Source: an uncultured Oscillospiraceae bacterium
GTDB taxonomy: Bacteria > Bacillota > Clostridia > Oscillospirales > Ruminococcaceae
DNA: 64,000 nt
Assembly (NCBI GenBank): GCA_934513685.1
Contig: CAKSWY010000004.1
Span: 45,860-109,859 of the forward strand
Reading direction: 5' to 3'
A model generated the notes under the pieces. It was given only the letters and a program-made list of their open reading frames with translations, was not told the DNA's origin and made no database searches. Of the stretch, positions 26,087-34,988 are shown piece after piece. How positions within the stretch are numbered: the stretch's first letter is position 1; each line of letters opens with the position of its first letter. The position numbers and the translations under genes are program-made.

Positions 26087-27361
26087 ATGGAAAAGAAACC
26101 GTTTATCACACTGGCGCAGGCACAAGAAATCATTCAGGACGTGCCCACGCCGTTTCATCTGTATGACGAGAAGGGCATTCGCGAGAACGCCCGCCGCCTG
26201 AATCAGGCGTTCAGCTGGAACAAGGGCTACAAGGAGTATTTTGCCGTGAAGGCGACCCCGAACCCCTACCTGTTGAAGATTCTGCAGGAAGAGGGCTGCG
26301 GAGTGGACTGCTCTTCCTACACCGAGCTGATGCTCAGCCAGGCCTGCGGCTTTTCGGGCAGCGACATTATGTTCTCTTCCAACGTGACCCCCGCGCAGGA
26401 CATGAAGAAGGCCTACGATCTGAACGCCTACATCAATCTGGATGACCTGACCCATGTGGAGTTCCTGGAGCAGGTGGCCGGAATTCCCGAGACCGTGTGC
26501 TGCCGCTACAATCCGGGCGGCGTGTTCAGCATGGGCAACGACATCATGGACAACCCCGGCGATTCCAAGTACGGAATGAGCGAGGAGCAGATGGTAGAGG
26601 CCTATAAAAAGCTGATGGCCAAGGGCGTGAAGCACTTCGGCATTCATGCGTTCCTGGCCAGCAACACCGTCTCCAACGAATACTACCCCATGCTGGCGGG
26701 CATTCTGTTCAAGCTGGCGGTGCGCCTGCACAAGGCCACCGGCGCGCACATTGCGTTTGTGAACCTGTCCGGCGGCGTGGGTGTAGACTACCGCCCCGAG
26801 CAGCCCGCCAACGACATTCAGGTCATCGGCGAGGGCGTGCGCAAGCAGTTTGAAGAGATTCTGGTGCCGGAGGGCATGGGCGATGTGGCCATTTTCACTG
26901 AGCTGGGCCGCTTTATGCTGGCCCCCTACGGCCACTTGGTTTCCACCGTGCTGCACCAGAAGCACATTTACAAGGAGTACATCGGCCTGGACGCCTGTGC
27001 GGCCAACCTGATGCGCCCCGCCATGTATGGGGCCTATCACCACATTACCGTGCTGGGCAAGGAGAATGCCCCCTGCGACCATAAGTACGATGTGACCGGC
27101 GGCCTGTGCGAAAACAACGATAAGTTCGCCGTGGACCGGATGCTGCCGGAAATCAACATCGGCGATGTGGTCGTCATTCACGACACCGGCGCGCATGGCT
27201 TCTCGATGGGCTACAATTACAACGGCAAGCTTCGCAGCGCCGAGGTGCTGCTGAAGGAGGATGGCAGCCATGAGCTGATCCGCCGCGCCGAGACCCCGGC
27301 GGACTATTTTGCCACCTTTGACTTCTCGCCCTTCTGGCCGGAGCTGGAGAAGCAGTTCTGA
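26087..27361 (+). CDS. lysA: Diaminopimelate decarboxylase
   Basis: Last step of lysine synthesis, a PLP enzyme of the alanine-racemase fold, 424 residues. The PLP Lys is in YFAVKATPNP. The C-terminal half has GGLCENNDKFAVD and HDTGAHGFSMGYNYNG, which correspond to the CESSD and DAGAY blocks of the family but with changed residues (EN for ES, TGAH for AGAY). It is thus a divergent subgroup. An earlier frame start at 25976 overlaps the promoter; GAGGGGATGG precedes the ATG at 26087. It has its own promoter, away from the riboswitch-controlled asd operon. Confidence 0.9.
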   Translation: MEKKPFITLAQAQEIIQDVPTPFHLYDEKGIRENARRLNQAFSWNKGYKEYFAVKATPNPYLLKILQEEGCGVDCSSYTELMLSQACGFSGSDIMFSSNVTPAQDMKKAYDLNAYINLDDLTHVEFLEQVAGIPETVCCRYNPGGVFSMGNDIMDNPGDSKYGMSEEQMVEAYKKLMAKGVKHFGIHAFLASNTVSNEYYPMLAGILFKLAVRLHKATGAHIAFVNLSGGVGVDYRPEQPANDIQVIGEGVRKQFEEILVPEGMGDVAIFTELGRFMLAPYGHLVSTVLHQKHIYKEYIGLDACAANLMRPAMYGAYHHITVLGKENAPCDHKYDVTGGLCENNDKFAVDRMLPEINIGDVVVIHDTGAHGFSMGYNYNGKLRSAEVLLKEDGSHELIRRAETPADYFATFDFSPFWPELEKQF

Positions 27362-27400
27362 TTGCAGAAGCTGGTTTCACAACTGAATCAAGAATGAAAA

Positions 27401-27447
27401 AGCGCCCTGCGCTGCACGAAAAATTCGGCAGCGCAGGGCGCTTGGCG
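27401..27447. terminator. Bidirectional terminator between lysA and thiC
   Basis: A 15-bp stem (27401-27415 with 27428-27442) has an A-rich left flank and a T-rich right flank, so it serves both converging genes. Confidence 0.9.
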
Positions 27448-27489
27448 TTTTTGGTCAGGATTTGAATGGTGCAGCAAATCGGCGATTCA

Positions 27490-28800
27490 TCACAAAATGT
27501 CGATGTACTCGCCGGCCAGGGCCTTGTTCATACTGCGCACGGCGCAGAACTTGCCGCACATAGAGCAGGTATCATCGTGCTCGGGCGAGCGGTCGTCCCG
27601 GATAGCACGGGCAGTGTCCGGATCAATGGCGCAGGCCCACTGGGCTTCCCAGTCCAGCTTGCGGCGGGCGTCGCCCATCTTGTCGTCAATGTCCCGGGCG
27701 CCTTTTACGCCCTTGGCAATGTCGGCGGCGTGGGCGGCGATCTTGCTGGCAATGATGCCCTGCTTTACGTCGTCCAGGTTGGGCAGGGCCAGATGCTCGG
27801 CGGGGGTCACATAGCACAGGAAGGCTGCGCCGTTCATGGCGGCAATGGCACCGCCGATGGCGGCTGTGATGTGGTCGTAGCCGGGAGCAATGTCGGTGAC
27901 CAGAGGTCCAAGCACATAGAAGGGGGCACCCATGCAGATGGTCTGCTGCACCTTCATGTTGGCGGCGATCTGGTCCATGGGCACATGGCCGGGGCCTTCC
28001 ACCATGACCTGCACGTCCTTCTCCCAGGCGCGCTTGGTCAGCTCGCCCAGGCGCACCAGCTCCTCGATCTGGCACACGTCGGTGGCATCGGCCAGGCAGC
28101 CGGGGCGGCAGGCATCGCCCAGCGAGATGGTCACGTCGTGCTCGCGGCAGATGTCCAGAATTTCGTCGTAGTATTCATAGAAGGGGTTCTCGTTGCCGGT
28201 CATGCACATCCAGGCAAACACCAGAGAGCCTCCACGGGAGACGATGTTCATCTTGCGCTTGTGGCGGCGGATCTGGTCGATGGTCTTGCGGGTAATGCCG
28301 CAGTGCAGGGTAACAAAGTCCACGCCGTCCTCTGCGTGCAGCCGCACCACGTCAATGAAATCCTTGGCGGTGAGGGTGGCCAGGTCGCGCTGGTAATGAA
28401 TGACGCTGTCGTACACCGGCACGGTGCCGATCATGGCGGGGCATTCGGCGGTGAGCTTTTTGCGGAACGGCTGGGTGTTGCCATGGCTGGAAAGATCCAT
28501 GATGGCCTCAGCGCCCATGTTGACGGCGCTCATCACCTTCTGCATTTCCACATCGTAATCCTTGCAGTCCCGGCTCACGCCCAGGTTCACGTTGATTTTG
28601 GTGCGCAGCATGGAGCCAACGCCTTCGGGGTTCAGGCAGGTGTGCGCCTTGTTGGCGGGGATGACCACCTTGCCCTGCGCCATCAGAGCCATCAGTTCGT
28701 CCACAGGCATCTGCTCTTTCCTGGCGACGGCCTCCATCTGCGGGGTCACGATGCCCTTGCGGGCCGCGTCCATCTGGGTGGTGTAAACAGTGTTTGACAT
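27490..28800 (-). CDS. thiC: Phosphomethylpyrimidine synthase ThiC
   Basis: Radical-SAM-like enzyme turning aminoimidazole ribotide into HMP-phosphate. The protein has 436 residues, the short Gram-positive form. The C-terminal CSMCGKFCAVR is the CxxCxxxxC cluster-binding site unique to ThiC. Other blocks are TKINVNLGVSRDC and VMVEGPGHVPMDQIAANM. The ATG at 28800 has AAAGGAGA upstream; a longer frame to 28929 runs into the riboswitch. Expression is controlled by the TPP riboswitch and terminator directly upstream. Confidence 0.97.
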   Translation of the reverse strand: MSNTVYTTQMDAARKGIVTPQMEAVARKEQMPVDELMALMAQGKVVIPANKAHTCLNPEGVGSMLRTKINVNLGVSRDCKDYDVEMQKVMSAVNMGAEAIMDLSSHGNTQPFRKKLTAECPAMIGTVPVYDSVIHYQRDLATLTAKDFIDVVRLHAEDGVDFVTLHCGITRKTIDQIRRHKRKMNIVSRGGSLVFAWMCMTGNENPFYEYYDEILDICREHDVTISLGDACRPGCLADATDVCQIEELVRLGELTKRAWEKDVQVMVEGPGHVPMDQIAANMKVQQTICMGAPFYVLGPLVTDIAPGYDHITAAIGGAIAAMNGAAFLCYVTPAEHLALPNLDDVKQGIIASKIAAHAADIAKGVKGARDIDDKMGDARRKLDWEAQWACAIDPDTARAIRDDRSPEHDDTCSMCGKFCAVRSMNKALAGEYIDIL

Positions 28801-28846
28801 CGTTGTTTCTCCTTTGCGTTCCAGAATAAGGTTGACTTGCCGGGGC

Positions 28847-28892
28847 GGAAAAAGAACAGGCGCAGCTGCCCAGCATGGAACAACTGCGCCTG
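28847..28892 (-). terminator. Terminator in the thiC leader
   Basis: Stem CAGGCGCAG / CTGCGCCTG (28857-28865 with 28884-28892) followed on the minus strand by TTCTTTTT. It lies between the TPP aptamer and thiC, so control is by premature termination. Confidence 0.88.
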
Positions 28893-28904
28893 AAAACGGC
28901 TCTG

Positions 28905-28990
28905 AAATCCCTACGTTGGCATTACCCAAATCAGGTTTTACGGGTCGAAGTTTGCATACTTCCTCTCAGCCTGCTGCACAAGCTCCCCAA
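28905..28990 (-). promoter_or_regulatory. TPP riboswitch (THI box)
   Basis: Minus strand order: GGGGAGC, then CTGAGAGGAAG, then GACCC, then ACCTGAT, then GGGTAATGCCAACGTAGGGA. These are the canonical THI-box blocks for the pyrimidine- and pyrophosphate-binding helices. Confidence 0.97.
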
Positions 28991-29007
28991 CATTAAATTG
29001 TAAGACA

Positions 29008-29036
29008 ATCATATTCCGCAAGGCGGATTCTGTCAA
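29008..29036 (-). promoter_or_regulatory. Promoter of the thiC transcript
   Basis: Minus strand TTGACA (29031-29036), 17-base spacer, TATGAT (29008-29013), placed just upstream of the THI box. Confidence 0.88.
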
Positions 29037-29039
29037 GCA

Positions 29040-29324
29040 CCGCGCGCAAAAAAGACGAGAGTTGTATGAAGAACCTGCCAAAACAGGGGGGAGGCTCGAC
29101 GCGAACCCTCGACTGAGCTTAGGGGTGGGTTATCCGTGTGTAGAATTGGTAAGAGAGCAAAAACAAAATGGAAGCAAACAACTTGCACAAAAGATATAAG
29201 AATAATTTGTAAAAGATATACCAATACTGGCAGCCGAAAAGCAAAATGTCAAAAATCTACAGGTTTAGTGGGGATTGCACAAATGCGCCGCAAAATTTAA
29301 CAAAAATCCTGTTTTGCCTGACGA
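29040..29324. other. Unexplained AT-rich gap with a possible structured segment
   Basis: About 285 bases between two divergent promoters with lower GC than the flanks. At 29073-29133 nested pairing is possible (8 bp with G-U around a 6-bp inner helix). AAAAGATATA occurs twice. A 63-codon minus-strand frame here has no ribosome-binding site and no recognised product. I assign no function. Confidence 0.4.
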
Positions 29325-29353
29325 TTGTAAAGATTTTGCGGGAATAGTATACT
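29325..29353 (+). promoter_or_regulatory. Promoter of the thioesterase gene
   Basis: TTGTAA (29325-29330), 17-base spacer, TATACT (29348-29353). The leader carries an 8-bp perfect hairpin closing 29373-29432 (ACGGCCGA / TCGGCCGT). Confidence 0.78.
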
Positions 29354-29468
29354 GAAGGCAATCCCCAAAAAACGGCCGAACGAGCGACAAGAGCAGTGTG
29401 TGGCTCTTTCAAAATGAGCAGCCGTCGGCCGTACTGGGGGCATTGAAAAAGGACAGGGAGGTCTTTTT

Positions 29469-29951
29469 ATGGAAGAGCGTTTGATGCGTCATGTGGCGGA
29501 TTCCGCCGTGATTCAGACCCAGATTATTTTAAGCAGCCACATCAACGGTGCAGGGCGTCTGTTCGGCGGCCAGCTGATGGAGTGGATCGACATTGTGGCC
29601 GGTGTTGTGGCCCGCCGCCATGCCCGCTGCAACCAGACGACCGCTTCGGTGGACAGCCTGCAGTTTAAAGAGGCGGTTCATCTGAACGATACCCTGATTC
29701 TGGAAGGCAAGCTCACCTATGTTGGACATACCTCGATGGAAGTTCGGGTGGACAGCTATGTGGAAGAAATGAAGAGCGGCGAGCGTAAGCTGGTGAATAC
29801 GGCCTATTTTGTGATGGTTGCCCTGGATGAGAACGACCATCCCACGCCGGTTCCGGGCCTGATTCTGGAAACGGACGAGGAGAAGGCAGAGTGGGCCGCC
29901 GGCGAAAAGCGCAGTCAGCTGCGCAAGCAGCGCCGCGTCGAGCAGTATTAA
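29469..29951 (+). CDS. Acyl-CoA thioesterase, YciA-type hotdog protein
   Basis: Hydrolyses acyl-CoA thioesters. The protein has 160 residues. The family line HINGAGRLFGGQLMEWIDIV, then ARRHARCNQTTASVDSLQF, places the catalytic Asp and the hotdog helix as in the YciA/BACH group. The C terminus is charged (KRSQLRKQRRVEQY). AGGGAGG lies upstream of the ATG. It is monocistronic, with its own promoter and terminator. The acyl chain preferred cannot be told. Confidence 0.9.
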   Translation: MEERLMRHVADSAVIQTQIILSSHINGAGRLFGGQLMEWIDIVAGVVARRHARCNQTTASVDSLQFKEAVHLNDTLILEGKLTYVGHTSMEVRVDSYVEEMKSGERKLVNTAYFVMVALDENDHPTPVPGLILETDEEKAEWAAGEKRSQLRKQRRVEQY

Positions 29952-30015
29952 GCAAATGCAGCAAAAAGTGCGCGGCAAAACAAAGCGATTGGTCATTCTT
30001 ATAACGTTATAATAA

Positions 30016-30055
30016 AACGAGCGGCAGATGGTAAAAATCTGCCGCTCGTTTTGCT
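30016..30055. terminator. Bidirectional terminator between thioesterase and ABM genes
   Basis: A 14-bp stem (30016-30029 with 30037-30050), T run on the plus side and A run before the left arm. Confidence 0.9.
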
Positions 30056-30103
30056 TTAAAAGTTGCTTTAGAAAATCGAATTCCGTTGTGTCGCGGGACT
30101 GGC

Positions 30104-30397
30104 TTATTCCTGGCTGACCCGATCCAGCTTCGTGGATGCAATATGGCGATTCTTGATCTGGGTGAGCTGCGCCATATTGGAATGCTGCATATGCTGTTTC
30201 TGCTGAGCTTCGCTGGCCCAGACCTCCACCAGAAGCAGCTCATCGGCATCCTGCACGGAGCGGAAGTAATCGTAACGCAGGCAGCCGTCCTCCTGCTGAA
30301 TTTTGCTCTGCAGCCCGGCCGCAGCAACTTCGCTCAAAAAGGCATCCCGCTGGCCGGGGAGTGCGTTGTAAGTAACGAGCAGCATCAAAGGTTTCAT
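30104..30397 (-). CDS. Antibiotic biosynthesis monooxygenase (ABM) domain protein, putative quinol monooxygenase
   Basis: A 97-residue dimeric alpha+beta barrel protein of the YgiN type. MLLVTYNALPGQRDAFLSEV and EDGCLRYDYFRS, followed by LLLVEVWASEAQQKQHMQHS with the conserved W and H residues, mark the family. AGAAAGAAGGA upstream provides the ribosome-binding site. It is a single gene. Its substrate is unknown; quinol or heme-related roles are known for relatives. Confidence 0.85.
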   Translation of the reverse strand: MKPLMLLVTYNALPGQRDAFLSEVAAAGLQSKIQQEDGCLRYDYFRSVQDADELLLVEVWASEAQQKQHMQHSNMAQLTQIKNRHIASTKLDRVSQE

Positions 30398-30619
30398 GGA
30401 AAAAATCCTTCTTTCTCTGGTTTGTAAAAATTCGCGGCCGGCCCATTATGGAGCACGATGCAGCTGCAGAGTGGCAGAATATTCTGTGCCTCCAGTATAT
30501 CGCGCAGAGGGCTGGATTTCAAGACGGTAGATTTGGTGAAAGCGGGGGGAGCGCACACAGTATAGAGACTTATTTGCTTACGGCACGCCACGATTTTTAT
30601 CAAAGAGCGCAATAAAAAA

Positions 30620-30652
30620 GAGCAATCATACCGGAAATGGTGATGATTGCTC
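30620..30652 (-). terminator. Terminator of the pepT-M18 peptidase operon
   Basis: A 10-bp stem (30620-30629 with 30643-30652) followed on the minus strand by TTTTTTATT. The gap between it and the ABM gene (30398-30619) shows nothing I recognise. Confidence 0.9.
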
Positions 30653-30665
30653 GCGGAGCGGTACA

Positions 30666-31973
30666 TTACAGTACCTGATATTCGCCGTCCTGGGTGCACA
30701 GAATTTCGGTGCTGTACAGGGCCTTCATCGCGTTCAGCAGATGCAGGGTATCCTGATTGCCGCCGGTTTCATAGGGCGAGTGCATGGCCAGCTGCGCAAG
30801 GCCGATGTCGACCGTATTCAGTGCCACATGGCTGCCGGAAATATTGCCCAGCGTGGAGCCTCCCAGCACGTCGGACCGGTTGATGAACACCTGCAAAGGC
30901 ACCTCCGCTTTGGCGCAGATGACCTTGAACAGCCCGGCGGATACGGCGTCGGTGGTGTATTTCTGGTTTGCGCTGTATTTGATGACCACACCGCCGTTCA
31001 TCACGGGATAGTTGGCCTTGTCGGCCTTTTCCGGGTGGTTGGGGTGAATGGCGTGGCCGTTGTCGGCCGAGGCCATCAGGCTGGCGGCCAGCATCCGGCG
31101 CTTTTCACCGGCACCGGCGGCGATGGATTCACAGATGCGGTCGATGACATCCTGCAGGAAGGTGGAACCGGCCCCCTGCTTGGTGGTGCTGCCCACTTCC
31201 TCATTGTCAAAAACGGCGCACAGAGAAATGCTGTGTTCACTGCGGCTTTCAGCAAGTGCTTTGGTGCACGCCCAGGCGCACTGCAGATCGTCCAGCTTTG
31301 GGCTGGAAATAAACTCGTGCTCTGCACCCCAGACACTGCCGCTCTGCCGCAGATACAAAAACAGATCGGAAGCAAGAATCTGCTCGGGATTGACCCCGGC
31401 GGCGTCGGCAACCAGCTGCCGGAGCGTTCCGGCGCTGGCGGCCTGCCCGTATACAGGCAGCATATCAATCTGCGGGTTCAGGGCGCGGCCGTCGTTCATG
31501 CCGCGGTCCATGTGAATGGCCATATGCGGAATCAGCAAAAGATCCCGGTCGATGTTCACAAGGCGGGTGAGCACGCGGTCTCCCTGCTGCACGGCCACAC
31601 GCCCGGCAATGGAAAGCGGGCGGTCCATCCAGGGGGCAAAAATTGCGCCGCCGTATTTTTCCACATTCAGCCGCACATAGTTCTGGTCAGCCAGTTCGGC
31701 AATGTCCTTCAGCTTGAACGTGGGGGAATCGCTGTGCGCCGCGCCGATCATAAAACCGGCGGGGCGGATTTGCGGCAGCCGGAATGCAATTAAGGCGGAA
31801 CCATTGCGGGTCACATAATAGCCCTTTCCCGGGTGAAGATCCCAAATGCCGCTTTCCTGCAAAGGGGCAAAGCCGGCATCTTCAAGCAGAGCGCAAAGCT
31901 CTTTTACCGCGTGGAAGCAGCTGGGGGAACGCTGGATAAACGCCATCATTTCCTGCGAAGTTTCGGTAAACAT
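30666..31973 (-). CDS. M18 family aminopeptidase
   Basis: Cytosolic zinc aminopeptidase, 435 residues. Metal-site motifs are IGAAHSDSPTFKLK (His), FDNEEVGSTTKQGAGSTFL (Asp-Glu-Glu) and the C-terminal SPYETGGNQD following HVALNTVDIGLAQLAMHS. NGGVVIKYSANQKYTTDAVS fits the substrate-binding part. The ATG overlaps the pepT stop (TGATG), so it is coupled to pepT; AAGGAG is just upstream. Together the two would break peptides to free amino acids. Confidence 0.95.
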   Translation of the reverse strand: MFTETSQEMMAFIQRSPSCFHAVKELCALLEDAGFAPLQESGIWDLHPGKGYYVTRNGSALIAFRLPQIRPAGFMIGAAHSDSPTFKLKDIAELADQNYVRLNVEKYGGAIFAPWMDRPLSIAGRVAVQQGDRVLTRLVNIDRDLLLIPHMAIHMDRGMNDGRALNPQIDMLPVYGQAASAGTLRQLVADAAGVNPEQILASDLFLYLRQSGSVWGAEHEFISSPKLDDLQCAWACTKALAESRSEHSISLCAVFDNEEVGSTTKQGAGSTFLQDVIDRICESIAAGAGEKRRMLAASLMASADNGHAIHPNHPEKADKANYPVMNGGVVIKYSANQKYTTDAVSAGLFKVICAKAEVPLQVFINRSDVLGGSTLGNISGSHVALNTVDIGLAQLAMHSPYETGGNQDTLHLLNAMKALYSTEILCTQDGEYQVL

Positions 31974-33196
31974 CAGATGCACTCCTTCCCGGACAGCTGA
32001 CCGGCGAGGGCCGTGAGCACGTCCACCATGCATTCCATATCCTCCACAGGAATGCACTCATAGCGGCTGTGGAAGTTGGCCCCACCCGTGGAAAGGTTGG
32101 GGCAGGGAAGCCCGGCGAAGCTCAGGCGTGCGCCGTCGGTGCCGCCGCGGATGGGCTGCACTTTGGGCGTAACACCGCACGCTTCAAAGGCGGATTTGGC
32201 GGCCTCCACCACTTCCATGTGCTGGTCGATCACGCTGCGCATATTAAAATACTGGTCTTTGATTGCGACGGTAATGGCCGGGCAGCCCCAGCGGCGATTG
32301 ATCTCCTCGGCAGAATTCAGCAGCCAATCCTTCTGTGCCTGGAATTTGGCGGCATCGTGTTCCCGCAGGGCGATCTTCATGGTGCAGCGCTCCACATTGC
32401 CCTGTACGCTCAACAGGTGGAAAAAGCCTTCGTAGCCGTCGGTAAAGGCGGGCTGCTCACGGCTGGGCAAAAGTGCCTGCAGTTCGCACGCAAGCACACA
32501 GGCGTTGACCATTTTGCCCTTGGCAGCACCCGGATGGATGCTGCGCCCTTCGATTTCGATCGTGGCCGTGGCCGCATTGAAGTTTTCGTATTCCAGTTCG
32601 CCCAGAAGGCCGCCGTCCACCGTAAAGGCAAGATCGGCCCCAAACTTTTTCACATCAAAATAGCGGGTGCCGCCGCTGATCTCCTCATCGGGCGTAAATG
32701 CAATGCGGATCTTGCCGTGGGCGGGGGCGTTCGGCTGCATCAGGTGCTCAGCCAGCGTCACGATCTCGGCCACGCCGGATTTATCATCCGCGCCAAGCAG
32801 CGTGGTGCCATCGGTCACAACCAGGGTTTTGCCGATGAAGTTTTCCAGAAAGGGAAAATCCTCCGCTTTCATGGTCAGGCTTTCGTTCAGCGCAATGTCG
32901 CCGCCCGTGTATTTGACCAGCCGCGGCTGGATGTTGGCGCCGCTCACAGCGTCGCTGGTATCCAGGTGCGAAACCAGCCCCAGCACCGGGCCGCCCTTGC
33001 GGTTGGCGGGAATCGTGGCGGTTACATAGCCGTATTCGTCCTGACAGGCATCGTGCAGGCCCAGCTGCTGCAGCTCCAGCACAAGGCGCTTGCCCAGTTC
33101 CAGCTGAGCGGGTGTGGAAGGATAGTTCGAGCTGCTCTCGTCCGAAGTGGTGTCTACACGGATGTATTCCAAAAAACGATCCAATACAGTTTTCAT
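31973..33196 (-). CDS. pepT: Peptidase T (tripeptidase, M20B)
   Basis: Zinc aminotripeptidase of 407 residues. Visible blocks: DTTSDESSSNYPSTP near the start, LVSHLDTSDAVSG (first ligand pair), DGTTLLGADDKSGVAEI, FTPDEEISGGTRYFD (catalytic Glu) and IRGGTDGARLSFAGLPCPNL followed by the last His (NFHSRYECI). This agrees with canonical PepT. First gene of a two-gene operon with the M18 aminopeptidase. A second, more divergent copy is at 37421-38650. Confidence 0.96.
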   Translation of the reverse strand: MKTVLDRFLEYIRVDTTSDESSSNYPSTPAQLELGKRLVLELQQLGLHDACQDEYGYVTATIPANRKGGPVLGLVSHLDTSDAVSGANIQPRLVKYTGGDIALNESLTMKAEDFPFLENFIGKTLVVTDGTTLLGADDKSGVAEIVTLAEHLMQPNAPAHGKIRIAFTPDEEISGGTRYFDVKKFGADLAFTVDGGLLGELEYENFNAATATIEIEGRSIHPGAAKGKMVNACVLACELQALLPSREQPAFTDGYEGFFHLLSVQGNVERCTMKIALREHDAAKFQAQKDWLLNSAEEINRRWGCPAITVAIKDQYFNMRSVIDQHMEVVEAAKSAFEACGVTPKVQPIRGGTDGARLSFAGLPCPNLSTGGANFHSRYECIPVEDMECMVDVLTALAGQLSGKECI

Positions 33197-33219
33197 GATG
33201 CACCTCAGTCATAAAATCG

Positions 33220-33268
33220 CCAGAACCCCGGCCCCAGCCCAGTGCAGGTTGGGTGCCGGGGTTCTGGC
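33220..33268. terminator. Hairpin between pepT and gltS
   Basis: A 13-bp perfect stem (33220-33232 with 33255-33267) downstream of gltS on the minus strand, with GCGATTTTATG after it. It probably ends gltS. Confidence 0.75.
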
Positions 33269-33284
33269 AGAGATAGAAAGCTCT

Positions 33285-34718
33285 TTATTCGGCGGCGGGA
33301 ACAGCAGAAGGAGTCTTTTCCGCTTTTCCATACAGGGCCTTGCCGATGCCTACAATCACATAGCAGCCGAGGGTGTAGATAATGCCGAACAGCAGCATCT
33401 GCATTCCGGTGCCGCGCACCAGCAGGGCATACATGATGGGCGTGGTGATGATCTCAATGGCCTGACGGATGGCATAGGAGAGCGAGTAATCCGTCATGAC
33501 CGGGGTTTCAAAGTCAGGGTCGCAGATCTTCAAAAGGGTAACGCCGGTCATCATAACGCCGGTGTTGATGCCAAAGCTCAGAATGCCGCGCTCAAATGGG
33601 AAGCTGTCCGGCATGAGCAGCTGGAACATTTTTACGGTGGTGAAATACACCAGCACAAAGCCCAGTGCACTGATGAGCAGAATGGGGAGCATATAGACCA
33701 TCACGGCACGGATGGGCATACTGGCGATTGCGGCGGTGATGGAAAGATCCGCTAGAACACCGCTGATGTGGTTCTTTACCTTGGAGTCGACGAGCCACTG
33801 CAGGCCCAGACGGTCGATCAGGAAGTTGACGGCGTACATCAGCAGCAGGGCATAGGGCCACACAGGGATGTCCTTGAGGCCGATGATGTCATACTTCACA
33901 AACAGCCCGCGCAGCCAGTAGGCCAGGCCGCAGTCCACCAGAATGATGGCCAGATGCACGGTGATGGTCTCGATCGAGGAACCGGTGGTGGTTTCACGGC
34001 CAAGGCTGGCCTGCTCGTTGAGATCGCGGGTAAAGCCGAGCATGCTCTTTTCAGGCAGCACGGCGGCGTCCTTCAGAATGGCGGTCTGCCCTTTGCGGGA
34101 GGCGCGGTTGATGATGAACACACCCAGCAGGATGCCACCCAGAAGGCCGATGGTGGCAAAGGTGGTCACAACACCCTGCGCCAGCTCCCAATGCTCTACG
34201 CCGCCTTCCTGCAAGATGCTGCCGATGGCACCGGCCATGCTGTGGCCGCCGTTGAAGCCCTGGCAGATCTCGTAACCGAAGTTGTTGTAGAAGTTCAGGT
34301 TGGGGATGAGGGCCATCAGCAGCAGGGGAACGCCGACGCCCAGAATGATCTGGAAGCCGAAGGCACCGCTGGCAATGCCGCTGACCATGGTAATCTTGGC
34401 AATTTCCCGGCGGCCTGCGCCCTTTTTCTTTTCGGGATTGCGGAAATTGCCCAAAGGAATGCTGGCAAACATGGGGACGACCAGGATACCGGCCAGAAGC
34501 GCCCAGGTATCCGACCAATCCTGCGAGATCACCTGTACGCCGCTCAGCCCCAGAACTTCAGGCCCAAGCAGCAGGCCCAAAAATCCGCCGATCACCGAGG
34601 CGGGAATCAGAAATTTACGGAAAAGAGGGATTTTTGCCCGCAGAAACATACCGGCCAGAAGCAGTGCGCACAAACCGGCTGTGCTTTTGAGCAAACCCTG
34701 CAGAAGAGCGCTTGTCAT
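33285..34718 (-). CDS. Sodium/glutamate symporter family protein (GltS-like)
   Basis: An integral membrane protein of 477 residues with about 12 helices. FLIPASVIGGFLGLLLGPEV and FNGGHSMAGAIGSIL, with the inverted-repeat Gly-rich segment FGINTGVMMTGVTLLKICDP, are typical of the ESS (glutamate:Na+ symporter) family. GGAGG precedes the ATG at 34718; an upstream in-frame ATG at 34796 overlaps the promoter region. The gene stands alone. Glutamate is likely but other anions are possible in this branch. Confidence 0.85.
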   Translation of the reverse strand: MTSALLQGLLKSTAGLCALLLAGMFLRAKIPLFRKFLIPASVIGGFLGLLLGPEVLGLSGVQVISQDWSDTWALLAGILVVPMFASIPLGNFRNPEKKKGAGRREIAKITMVSGIASGAFGFQIILGVGVPLLLMALIPNLNFYNNFGYEICQGFNGGHSMAGAIGSILQEGGVEHWELAQGVVTTFATIGLLGGILLGVFIINRASRKGQTAILKDAAVLPEKSMLGFTRDLNEQASLGRETTTGSSIETITVHLAIILVDCGLAYWLRGLFVKYDIIGLKDIPVWPYALLLMYAVNFLIDRLGLQWLVDSKVKNHISGVLADLSITAAIASMPIRAVMVYMLPILLISALGFVLVYFTTVKMFQLLMPDSFPFERGILSFGINTGVMMTGVTLLKICDPDFETPVMTDYSLSYAIRQAIEIITTPIMYALLVRGTGMQMLLFGIIYTLGCYVIVGIGKALYGKAEKTPSAVPAAE

Positions 34719-34801
34719 AAATGTGGTACCTCCAGTTTTCTTTTGTGTCTTGCCTTTTTGTGCTTTTCTCGCAAAGCAGCTGTTCGCTTTTGTCAAGAAT
34801 T

Positions 34802-34831
34802 ATTGTACGCTTTCGCCAACATCCTGTCTAA
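34802..34831 (-). promoter_or_regulatory. Promoter of the gltS-like gene
   Basis: Minus strand TTAGAC (34826-34831), 18-base spacer, TACAAT (34802-34807). Confidence 0.65.
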
Positions 34832-34917
34832 TTCCAATAAGAGAATGCGCGACATAACATTTTTGTGATAACAGGGAGGCGAAGCAAAAGATTATATCTT
34901 CTATTCTGTTTTTGGAA

Positions 34918-34947
34918 TTGGATTTTGCGCAGGAAGGCTACTATAAT
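34918..34947 (+). promoter_or_regulatory. Promoter of the yitT-like gene
   Basis: TTGGAT (34918-34923), 18-base spacer, TATAAT (34942-34947), about 40 bases before the start codon. Confidence 0.75.
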
Positions 34948-34988
34948 AAGGCCGTAGGAAAGTCAATTTTGCAGGAGGAAGATCATTT

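Noticed and set aside
29080..29133. Resemblance of GGTTCGCGTC on the minus strand to a tRNA or tmRNA T-arm
   Set aside because: No T-stem, acceptor or tmRNA tag frame can be formed around it.
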